DNA from: an uncultured Pseudogracilibacillus sp.
GTDB lineage: Bacteria; Bacillota; Bacilli; Bacillales; Amphibacillaceae
Length of the DNA: 36,135 bases
Reading direction: 5' to 3'
NCBI GenBank assembly: GCA_937974845.1
Contig: CALJVC010000014.1
Span: forward strand, 1 to 36,135
Part shown: positions 1 to 4,897 of the stretch, one piece after another
How the letters are laid out: each line of letters opens with the position of its first letter
How positions within the stretch are numbered: the first letter of the stretch is position 1
The notes under the pieces: model-generated
Seen by the model: the letters and a program-made list of their open reading frames with translations, nothing else
The model's database searches: none
What the model was told of the DNA's origin: nothing
Program-made: the position numbers and the translations under genes

Positions 1-61
1 GACGCAAAATGGACGAGCTATGTAAGCAAGGCGTGCTTTCTAAGCTTTCCTAAGGCTTATA

Positions 62-142
62 TTGCATATCGGAGCAACATCTACTATAATGGTTTAAAAT
101 CAAAGGATATTAATTGACACGTTTTTCTAACCGTGTTACATT
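62..142 (+). promoter_or_regulatory. two candidate sigma-A promoters upstream of rpmG-secE
   Basis: Two overlapping promoter-like arrays lie ahead of rpmG. The first has TTGCAT at 62-67 and a perfect TATAAT at 85-90 with a 17-nt spacer. The second has a perfect TTGACA at 114-119 and TACATT at 137-142, 17 nt apart, with an extended TG at 134-135. The second would start transcription near 149, about 24 nt before rpmG. The first ~60 bases of the window contain no gene I can recognise; in relatives sigH lies upstream, but its end is not visible here. Confidence 0.6.
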
Positions 143-172
143 AAAAAAAGAAGTATAAAATGGTGAACGGCT

Positions 173-322
173 ATGAACAAAAAAATTACTTTAGCATGCA
201 CAGTATGCTTGAATCGAAACTATACAACGACAAAGAATACATTTAAAAGTCAAGAAAGACTAGAAATAAAGAAGTATTGCAAATATTGTAATAAACATGT
301 ACTTCATCGTGAAACAAAATAG
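173..322 (+). CDS. rpmG: 50S ribosomal protein L33, zinc-binding form
   Basis: A 49-residue basic protein of the large ribosomal subunit. Cysteine pairs C9-x2-C12 and C36-x2-C39 form the zinc knuckle of the C+ type of L33. The length is normal for the family. The ATG at 173 is the only sensible start, although the ribosome-binding site (GGTG at 162-165) is weak. It lies 18 nt upstream of secE and probably shares its transcript, as in other Bacillales. L33 is often duplicated in this group (zinc and zinc-free forms), so another copy may exist elsewhere in the genome. Identification rests on cysteine spacing, length and the position before secE-nusG. Confidence 0.93.
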   Translation: MNKKITLACTVCLNRNYTTTKNTFKSQERLEIKKYCKYCNKHVLHRETK

Positions 323-340
323 GAAAGCTGGAGGAAGACA

Positions 341-520
341 GTGAAAATATTCAAGTTCTTTAAAGATGTGGCCCGCGAAATGCGCAAAGTGACGTGGCCG
401 AAAGGGGAAGAATTAGTTAGTTATACAATTACTGTTGTTGTAACTGTCGCTTTCGTTGCAATTTTCTTTGCTGTAATTGACTTAGGAATTTCGCAAATTT
501 TAAATGCGCTTTTTGAATAG
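341..520 (+). CDS. secE: preprotein translocase subunit SecE
   Basis: A 59-residue single-span membrane protein, the short Gram-positive form of SecE, which clamps SecY in the SecYEG translocon. Residues 1-27 are a basic amphipathic cytoplasmic helix carrying the conserved VTWPKGEE segment (residues 17-24). Residues about 28-48 are strongly hydrophobic and form the single transmembrane helix. The GTG start at 341 follows a GGAGGAAG site at 330-337. Its partner secY is about 26 kb downstream in the spc cluster. An intrinsic terminator follows at 584-610, which would separate it from nusG. Confidence 0.95.
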   Translation: MKIFKFFKDVAREMRKVTWPKGEELVSYTITVVVTVAFVAIFFAVIDLGISQILNALFE

Positions 521-583
521 TTGAAGAAGAAATATGGTATAATGACTTTACGAACTATATTTCTCTGTCATATGTCGCTATGT

Positions 584-610
584 AAAAACCCGCTCAGTAC
601 GGGTTTTTAA
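584..610 (+). terminator. intrinsic terminator after secE
   Basis: AAAAACCCG (584-592) pairs with CGGGTTTTT (600-608) around a 7-nt loop and ends in a T-run. The arms are complementary over 9 bp. It lies 64 nt after the secE stop and about 120 nt before the nusG start, so it could end or attenuate rpmG-secE transcription before nusG. Confidence 0.8.
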
Positions 611-632
611 TATTGTCTTTTTTCGGAAAAAA

Positions 633-662
633 TTAACTGTTCGGGGAAGTATTTCGTTATAG
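633..662 (+). promoter_or_regulatory. weak candidate promoter of nusG
   Basis: TTAACT (633-638) and TTATAG (657-662) with an 18-nt spacer lie just after the secE terminator. Both boxes are imperfect. I list the site because the terminator implies that nusG needs its own promoter or substantial readthrough. Confidence 0.3.
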
Positions 663-730
663 GATGCGTGGTAACAAAGGGTTCAGTTGTATGTCAGAGG
701 CTGAAGGAAAAGAAAGAACGGAGGTTAATC

Positions 731-1264
731 ATGGAAACTGCTTGGTATGTAATTCATACTTACGCTGGCTATGAGAATAAGGTAAAGGTCAATTTAGAAA
801 AAAGAGTCGAAACGATGGGAATGCAGGACAAGATTTTCCAAGTAATCGTCCCCGAAGAGGAAGAGACGACGATTAAAGATGGAAAAAAACAAGTAAAGAC
901 GAAAAAAGTCTTCCCAGGCTATGTACTGGCTGAAATGATTATGACCGATGATTCTTGGTATGTCGTTAGAAATACCCCGGGCGTGACGGGTTTTGTCGGC
1001 TCTAGTGGTCAAGGGACCAAACCGACGCCACTTCTACCCCATGAAGTAGATGAAATTATGCGACGGATGGGGATGAAGGATTCAACGGTTTCTGTAGATT
1101 TTGAAGTGAAGGAAAATGTAAAAGTCATCGACGGTCCTTTTGCAGATATGATTGGGACGATTGAAGAAATCGATCTCGATAAGCAGACAGTGAAAGTTCA
1201 TGTCAATATGTTCGGTCGGGAAACGCCGGTTGAACTCGAATTTACACAGATCGAAAAAGTATAA
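731..1264 (+). CDS. nusG: transcription termination/antitermination factor NusG
   Basis: A 177-residue NusG, the usual Bacillus length. It binds the RNA polymerase clamp and affects pausing, termination and transcription-translation coupling. The N-terminal NGN domain carries WYVIHTYAGYE (residues 5-15), FPGYVL (61-66) and NTPGVTGFVG (81-90). The C-terminal KOW domain starts around residue 125 (VIDGPFADMIGTIEEID). The frame stays open upstream to 668, but the ATG at 731 is preceded by GGAGG at about 720-724 and matches the family N-terminus (METAWYVIHTY), so I reject the longer start. It lies between the secE terminator and the rplK promoter. Confidence 0.97.
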   Translation: METAWYVIHTYAGYENKVKVNLEKRVETMGMQDKIFQVIVPEEEETTIKDGKKQVKTKKVFPGYVLAEMIMTDDSWYVVRNTPGVTGFVGSSGQGTKPTPLLPHEVDEIMRRMGMKDSTVSVDFEVKENVKVIDGPFADMIGTIEEIDLDKQTVKVHVNMFGRETPVELEFTQIEKV

Positions 1265-1282
1265 CAATAAGGTATTTATTGC

Positions 1283-1311
1283 TTGCTAAATGTTAAAAAA
1301 TATGTTAAATT
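1283..1311 (+). promoter_or_regulatory. candidate promoter of rplK-rplA
   Basis: TTGCTA (1283-1288) and TAAATT (1306-1311) with a 17-nt spacer and an extended -10 TG at 1303-1304. It would give a leader of about 85 nt containing the first L1-stalk-like motif. Each hexamer has four matches to consensus, so the call is moderate. Confidence 0.45.
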
Positions 1312-1352
1312 TTCTATGTTGTACGAACGGCAGATAAGCCTTCGTCTTTTGA

Positions 1353-1378
1353 GTGGGAGGGCCTTGCCCAATTACCAC
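1353..1378 (+). promoter_or_regulatory. candidate L1 autoregulatory RNA element, copy 1 (rplK leader)
   Basis: GTGGGAGG (1353-1360) and TACCAC (1373-1378) enclose a short helix GGGC/GCCC (1359-1362 with 1366-1369). GTGG 1353-1356 can pair with CCAC 1375-1378, leaving an asymmetric internal loop (GA opposite AATTA). From memory, bacterial 23S rRNA at the base of the L1 stalk (helix 76) has GUGGGAGG on one strand and AAUACCAC on the other. Such mimicry of the rRNA site is the established way L1 represses its own operon in other bacteria. The element lies 27 nt before the rplK start. Confidence 0.6.
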
Positions 1379-1404
1379 ATCACGAACTAGAGGAGGTGTG
1401 TTTC

Positions 1405-1830
1405 GTGGCTAAAAAAGTTATCGACGTAGTAAAATTACAAATCCCAGCGGGTAAAGCGAACCCGGCACCACCTGTAGGTCCGGCTCTAGGACAAGCAGGA
1501 ATTAATATCATGGGATTCTGTAAAGAGTTTAACGCACAAACACAAGAACAAGCGGGATTAATTATTCCAGTTGAAATTACGGTGTTTGAAGACCGCTCGT
1601 TTACCTTTATTACGAAAACTCCACCAGCTGCCGTTCTATTAAAGAAAGCTGCTGGTATCGATAAGGCTTCAGGAGAGCCGAACCGTAATAAAGTTGCATC
1701 AGTTAAACGAGATCAAGTACGTGAAATCGCTGAAACAAAAATGAAAGACTTAAACGCAGCAGATGTCGAAGCGGCGATGCGTATGGTTGAAGGTACTGCA
1801 AGAAGTATGGGAATTACTATCGAAGACTAG
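1405..1830 (+). CDS. rplK: 50S ribosomal protein L11
   Basis: A 141-residue L11, full family length. It binds the GTPase-associated centre of 23S rRNA and is the partner of L10-L12 and of the stringent factor RelA. The N-terminal domain has the proline-rich PAGKANPAPPVGPALGQAG segment. The C-terminal RNA-binding domain runs from about residue 70 (TPPAAVLLKKAAGI ... GTARSMGI). The frame could begin at a GTG at 1396, but that codon is inside the AGGAGGTG ribosome-binding site. The GTG at 1405 gives the family start (MAKKVIDVVKLQIPAGKANP). It pairs with rplA, and an L1-stalk-like motif lies on each side of the gene. Confidence 0.97.
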   Translation: MAKKVIDVVKLQIPAGKANPAPPVGPALGQAGINIMGFCKEFNAQTQEQAGLIIPVEITVFEDRSFTFITKTPPAAVLLKKAAGIDKASGEPNRNKVASVKRDQVREIAETKMKDLNAADVEAAMRMVEGTARSMGITIED

Positions 1831-1847
1831 TTTGCAGTACTGGAAAC

Positions 1848-1873
1848 GTGGGAGGTTAAACCGTTAATACCAC
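1848..1873 (+). promoter_or_regulatory. candidate L1 autoregulatory RNA element, copy 2 (rplK-rplA intergenic)
   Basis: GTGGGAGG (1848-1855) and AATACCAC (1866-1873) repeat the motif in front of rplK. The outer GTGG/CCAC pairing is identical, but the inner helix differs (TTAA 1856-1859 with TTAA 1864-1867). Conserved flanks around a changed but still pairing core suggest selection on RNA structure. The element ends 7 nt before the ribosome-binding site of rplA (GGAGG 1880-1884), so a protein bound here could block rplA translation directly. Confidence 0.6.
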
Positions 1874-1892
1874 AAAGAAGGAGGATATGAAG

Positions 1893-2591
1893 TTGAAAAA
1901 AAGAGGAAAAAAATACGAAGAGGCATTAAAGTTAGTCGATCGTACGAAAACCTATGATTTACGTGAAGCAATTGAACTTATGAAGAAAACAGCAACGGCT
2001 AACTTTGACGAAACGGTAGAACTCGCTTTTCGTCTCGGCGTTGATCCGAAACATGCGGATCAAAACATTCGCGGTGCTGTCGTGTTACCACATGGTACGG
2101 GTAAGACCCAGCGCGTATTAGTGTTTGCTAAAGGCGAAAAGGTGAAAGAGGCTGAAGAGGCAGGAGCAGACTATATCGGTGACGAAGAAATCATCGCGAA
2201 AATCAACGAAGGTTGGTTTGATTTTGATGTCGTCGTCGCTACGCCAGATATGATGGCGGAAGTTGGAAAGCTCGGTCGAGTTTTAGGACCGAAAGGCCTC
2301 ATGCCTAACCCGAAAACTGGCACAGTTACCTTCGACGTAGGCAAAGCTGTCGAAGAAATTAAAGCGGGTAAAGTAGAGTTCCGAGTAGATAAATCTGCCA
2401 ACCTACATGTAGCAGTAGGTAAAGTTTCCTTCGATGATGAGAAACTCTTTGAAAACGTAGAGACGATGATTGAAACGGTCGTCCGTGCTAAACCACAATC
2501 TGCACGTGGAACGTATATCCGCAACGCAGCAATCTCATCGACGATGGGACCTGGCATTAAAATCGACGTAAGTCCTTATGTCAAATTATAG
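1893..2591 (+). CDS. rplA: 50S ribosomal protein L1
   Basis: A 232-residue L1, which forms the L1 stalk at the E site and is commonly a translational repressor of its own operon. The sequence is canonical, including the AFRLGVDPKHADQNIRGAVVLPHGTGK stretch and the segment VGKLGRVLGPKGLMPNPKTGTVT. An ATG at 1887 is in frame, but it lies only 2 nt after the GGAGG at 1880-1884. The TTG at 1893 has 8-nt spacing and gives exactly the Bacillus length and N-terminus, so I prefer it; the 1887 start (234 residues) remains possible. A strong promoter follows immediately after its stop codon. Confidence 0.95.
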   Translation: MKKRGKKYEEALKLVDRTKTYDLREAIELMKKTATANFDETVELAFRLGVDPKHADQNIRGAVVLPHGTGKTQRVLVFAKGEKVKEAEEAGADYIGDEEIIAKINEGWFDFDVVVATPDMMAEVGKLGRVLGPKGLMPNPKTGTVTFDVGKAVEEIKAGKVEFRVDKSANLHVAVGKVSFDDEKLFENVETMIETVVRAKPQSARGTYIRNAAISSTMGPGIKIDVSPYVKL

Positions 2592-2620
2592 TTGACAATT
2601 TATAATAGATAAGTTACAAT
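2592..2620 (+). promoter_or_regulatory. strong sigma-A promoter of rplJ-rplL
   Basis: A perfect TTGACA at 2592-2597 and TACAAT (5 of 6) at 2615-2620, exactly 17 nt apart, starting on the base after the rplA stop codon. Transcription would begin near 2627 and produce a leader of about 190 nt in front of rplJ. Confidence 0.85.
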
Positions 2621-2639
2621 TTTAAAAGTCAAATAAATA

Positions 2640-2780
2640 CGTTATACCGTAGACTCAGGGGCACACTAGTGCTTAATAATCCTGCCGAGGTGTTTGGACT
2701 ATTGCTTGATTGAAGTCATTACATGCGTATGCTCAAAAGCAATCGATGCCTCCACGTCTACTGTGGAGGCTTTTCTATAT
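2640..2780 (+). promoter_or_regulatory. ribosomal protein L10 leader RNA with attenuator
   Basis: The untranslated leader between the rplJ promoter and rplJ looks like the L10 leader of Bacillota. It has a CCTGCCGAGGTG segment (about 2691-2702) and a helix ATTGCTT (2701-2707) with AAGCAAT (2737-2743). It ends in a terminator hairpin, GCCTCCAC (2748-2755) with GTGGAGGC (2763-2770), followed by TTTT. GAGG in the upstream segment can pair with CCTC in the terminator arm, giving an alternative fold. In this family the L10(L12)4 complex binds the leader and promotes termination. The family call is from architecture, position and recalled sequence. Confidence 0.8.
2748..2776 (+). terminator. terminator hairpin of the L10 leader
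   Basis: A perfect 8-bp stem GCCTCCAC/GTGGAGGC with a 7-nt loop, followed by TTTTCT, 41 nt before the rplJ start. This is the probable point of regulated termination controlling L10 and L12 supply. Confidence 0.8.
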
Positions 2781-2816
2781 TCGAAACACCTGTATAACAT
2801 TCTAGGAGGTGGATGA

Positions 2817-3317
2817 ATGGCTACTCTCGAAGCGAAAAAACAAGTTGTAGAAGAAATTGCTGAAAAATTAAAAGAGAGTGAAGCAACGGTACTTGTAGAC
2901 TACCGTGGATTAACGGTAGAAGAAGTTACCGAATTACGTAGACAATTACGTGAAAATAACGTCGATTATAAAGTGTATAAAAACACCTTATCTCGTCGTG
3001 CTGCTGAAGCGGCAGGCTTAGAAGAGTTAAAAGATACATTAGTAGGGCCAACGGCGATTGCTTTTAGTAAGGACGATGTCGTTACGCCGGCTAAAGTCCT
3101 TCACGAATTCGCTAAGGATCACGAAGCCCTTGAAATTAAAGGTGGCGTAATCGAAGGGGAAATCGCTACCCTCGAAGAGCTTAAAGAATTATCGACGTTA
3201 CCGGATTACGAAGGCTTACTTTCTATGTTGCTTAGCGTCTTACAAGGTCCAATTCGCAATTTAGCTTATGCGACAAAGGCGGTAGCAGATCAGAAAGAAG
3301 AAGCTGGCGAAGAATAA
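2817..3317 (+). CDS. rplJ: 50S ribosomal protein L10
   Basis: A 166-residue L10, which anchors L12 dimers to the GTPase-associated centre with L11. The N-terminal RNA-binding domain has VDYRGLTVEEVTELRRQLRENNVDYKVYKNTLSRRA. The C-terminal helix that carries L12 dimers is at about residues 135-160 (LSMLLSVLQGPIRNLAYATKAVADQ). The ATG at 2817 follows AGGAGGTGG at 2804-2812. An ATG at 2813 is out of frame. Expression is probably controlled by the L10 leader immediately upstream. It is followed 55 nt later by rplL. Confidence 0.97.
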   Translation: MATLEAKKQVVEEIAEKLKESEATVLVDYRGLTVEEVTELRRQLRENNVDYKVYKNTLSRRAAEAAGLEELKDTLVGPTAIAFSKDDVVTPAKVLHEFAKDHEALEIKGGVIEGEIATLEELKELSTLPDYEGLLSMLLSVLQGPIRNLAYATKAVADQKEEAGEE

Positions 3318-3372
3318 TACGGAAGTTAAATATAGAACGTTCAATATATAATTAATTAGGAGGAAAGAACAG

Positions 3373-3741
3373 ATGACTAAAGAACAGATTATCGATGCGA
3401 TAAAAGAAATGTCCGTTTTAGAATTAAATGATTTAGTAAAAGCTATTGAAGAAGAATTTGGTGTAACAGCTGCAGCTCCAGTTGCAGTAGCAGGTGCAGC
3501 GGCTGGTGGAGGCGACGCAGGCGAAGAGAAATCTGAGTTTGACGTTGTCTTAGCTGACGCTGGTTCATCTAAAATCAAAGTTATTAAAGTTGTTCGTGAC
3601 CTTACAGGCCTCGGCTTAAAGGATGCGAAAGACTTAGTAGACGGCGCGCCAAATACAGTGAAAGAAGCTGTGGCAAAAGAAGAAGCCGAAGAAATGAAAG
3701 AAAAGTTAGAAGAAGCAGGAGCAAAAGTAGAACTCAAGTAA
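3373..3741 (+). CDS. rplL: 50S ribosomal protein L7/L12
   Basis: A 122-residue acidic L12, present in multiple copies per ribosome, that recruits and activates translational GTPases. It has the N-terminal dimerisation helices (residues 1-33), an Ala/Gly-rich hinge (AAAPVAVAGAAAGGGDAG, about 34-52) and the C-terminal factor-binding domain (FDVVLADAGSSKIKVIKVVRDLTGLGLKDAKDLVDGAP). The 55-nt gap after rplJ may help L12 be made in excess of L10. A perfect 16-bp terminator follows. Confidence 0.97.
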   Translation: MTKEQIIDAIKEMSVLELNDLVKAIEEEFGVTAAAPVAVAGAAAGGGDAGEEKSEFDVVLADAGSSKIKVIKVVRDLTGLGLKDAKDLVDGAPNTVKEAVAKEEAEEMKEKLEEAGAKVELK

Positions 3742-3754
3742 TCTCAATAAATCG

Positions 3755-3790
3755 GATAAAAGCTCGTCAACCTTTTGACGAGCTTTTATC
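3755..3790 (+). terminator. strong bidirectional terminator after rplL
   Basis: GATAAAAGCTCGTCAA (3755-3770) and TTGACGAGCTTTTATC (3775-3790) are perfectly complementary over 16 bp around a CCTT loop. The descending arm carries the T-run and the ascending arm carries A's, so it would work on either strand. It marks the end of the rplJ-rplL unit. Confidence 0.9.
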
Positions 3791-3866
3791 TACTTTCATC
3801 GTTCCTCACTGTCCCCAAGATAGTTAGACAAAGAAAAAGGAATTTCAATGAAACGGGTGTATAGAA

Positions 3867-4472
3867 GTGTCCGATCACTATTACTCCAAACAACCGCACT
3901 CACCATTAAAAACGAATCGCATACAATGCACGTTACGTGAACAGCCCTTTACCTTTACTACCGCGAGCGGTGTTTTCTCCAAGCATGGTGTTGACTACGG
4001 TTCGCGACTACTGATTGAAAGTTTTCAAGAGCCGGAAGTAGACGGGCCGATATTAGATTTAGGTTGTGGTTATGGTCCCATAGGCATCTCCTTGGCGAAA
4101 AGCTTTCCCAATCGTGACATTCTCATGGTCGATATTAACGAACGGGCGATTGCTCTAGCAGAGGAAAATATTGACCGCAATAATGTCGACAATGCGAGGG
4201 TTTTGATAAGCGAAGGCTTCGCTAAGATAGAAGAGGGAAATTTCTCTGCTATTGTGACTAATCCACCAATCCGTGCTGGGAAAAAGGTAGTTTATCCAAT
4301 GATCGAAGAGAGTGCAACCCGTTTACAAGCCGGGGGCGAACTATGGGCTGTGATTCAAAAGAAACAAGGCGCCCCGTCATTTCAACGTTTATTAACAACC
4401 TTATTTCCCCTCGTTACGGTGGAGAAAAAAAGCAAAGGATATTTTGTTTTTCGAGCAAAGAAGGAAGAGTAA
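3867..4472 (+). CDS. ybxB: class I SAM-dependent methyltransferase, YbxB/RsmC-like
   Basis: A 201-residue Rossmann methyltransferase related to the catalytic half of RsmC, which makes m2G1207 in 16S rRNA in E. coli. Motif I is DLGCGYGPIG (residues 64-73) and the catalytic motif is TNPPIRAGK (131-139), typical of N2-guanine methyltransferases. The N-terminus (MSDHYYSKQPHSPLK ... FTFTTASGVFSKHGVDYGSRLLIE) matches B. subtilis YbxB, which occupies the same position between rplL and rpoB. The GTG start at 3867 has only a weak GGGTG site; an ATG at 3848 is out of frame. The RNA substrate is inferred from the family, not shown here. Confidence 0.92.
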   Translation: MSDHYYSKQPHSPLKTNRIQCTLREQPFTFTTASGVFSKHGVDYGSRLLIESFQEPEVDGPILDLGCGYGPIGISLAKSFPNRDILMVDINERAIALAEENIDRNNVDNARVLISEGFAKIEEGNFSAIVTNPPIRAGKKVVYPMIEESATRLQAGGELWAVIQKKQGAPSFQRLLTTLFPLVTVEKKSKGYFVFRAKKEE

Positions 4473-4501
4473 TTGACTAGACTGCGGTCTTGTGATATAA
4501 T
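4473..4501 (+). promoter_or_regulatory. strong promoter of the rpoBC leader
   Basis: TTGACT (4473-4478) and a perfect TATAAT (4496-4501) with a 17-nt spacer and an extended TG at 4493-4494. The -35 box begins on the base after the ybxB stop codon. Initiation would be near 4508, giving a leader of roughly 390 nt to rpoB that contains a terminator. Confidence 0.85.
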
Positions 4502-4673
4502 TTTTAAATGCTACAATGCTTAAGGTTTGTCAAGTACGAACAGCATTGTTCGATGTATATATGTATGTCGAACGTTTATAATGGAAAGATAAGGGAAAGA
4601 ATCTTATATATGAAGGTTCAACCTGGGGAATATAGATATATAGTTAATTCTAATTGTAGGAATAAGTGAGAGG

Positions 4674-4697
4674 AAGGTTTTTACGAAAACCTTTTTT
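4674..4697 (+). terminator. intrinsic terminator or attenuator in the rpoB leader
   Basis: AAGGTTTT (4674-4681) and AAAACCTT (4686-4693) form an 8-bp stem with a 4-nt loop, followed by TTTT. It lies about 190 nt downstream of the strong 4473-4501 promoter and 200 nt before rpoB, so transcripts from that promoter must pass through it. The upstream AAGGTTT at 4522-4528 could compete for the 3' arm. Confidence 0.75.
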
Positions 4698-4809
4698 CGC
4701 TTTATACAGAGGCAAGAAGTATATTTTCTTCATCGTGCTAACCTACATAGATAATTTTTTGTTTGAAAAAATCATAACGCAAAATAAATAAAAAGACAAG
4801 CGAAAGATA

Positions 4810-4836
4810 TTGTAGTGCAATCCTTATTTTTATAAT
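4810..4836 (+). promoter_or_regulatory. candidate proximal rpoB promoter
   Basis: TTGTAG (4810-4815) and a perfect TATAAT (4831-4836), but with a short 15-nt spacer. It lies downstream of the leader terminator and could supply basal rpoBC transcription. The spacing makes it tentative. Confidence 0.35.
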
Positions 4837-4897
4837 AAAGCCCTAACAATCGAGTTAGGACAGATGAAAAAATGTTTCATTTTAGGGGTGAAGATTA

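Larger units (their letters stand above)
4502..4897 (+). other. long structured leader in front of rpoB
   Basis: This gene-free stretch holds a series of possible RNA structures. ACAATGCT (4513-4520) pairs with AGCATTGT (4542-4549), and GTTCGA (4548-4553) with TCGAAC (4568-4573). ATAAG (4589-4593) pairs with CTTAT (4603-4607). A terminator lies at 4674-4697, CCTAAC (4842-4847) pairs with GTTAGG (4854-4859), and a small hairpin lies at 4864-4880 just ahead of the ribosome-binding site. AAGGTT occurs at 4522, 4613 and 4674; the last copy is the terminator's own 5' arm. I see no convincing small ORF. Confidence 0.6.

Noticed and set aside
1..113. Possible 3' end of an upstream gene such as sigH
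   Set aside because: None of the three forward frames resembles the SigH C-terminus and all contain early stops, so I could not support a partial gene.
668..730. N-terminal extension of nusG
   Set aside because: The 21 extra residues are unlike NusG, and the GGAGG site before ATG 731 decides the start.
3347..3352. TATAAT in the rplJ-rplL gap
   Set aside because: No matching -35 at proper spacing; rplL is more simply co-transcribed with rplJ.
3261..3737. 158-codon minus-strand open frame opposite rplJ-rplL, rich in Ser/Ala/Phe
   Set aside because: It is antisense to the conserved rplL gene, has low-complexity composition typical of a shadow frame, and has no plausible ribosome-binding site or family resemblance.
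4577..4582. Second perfect TATAAT in the rpoB leader
   Set aside because: No acceptable -35 hexamer 16-18 nt upstream; it probably belongs to the AT-rich leader.
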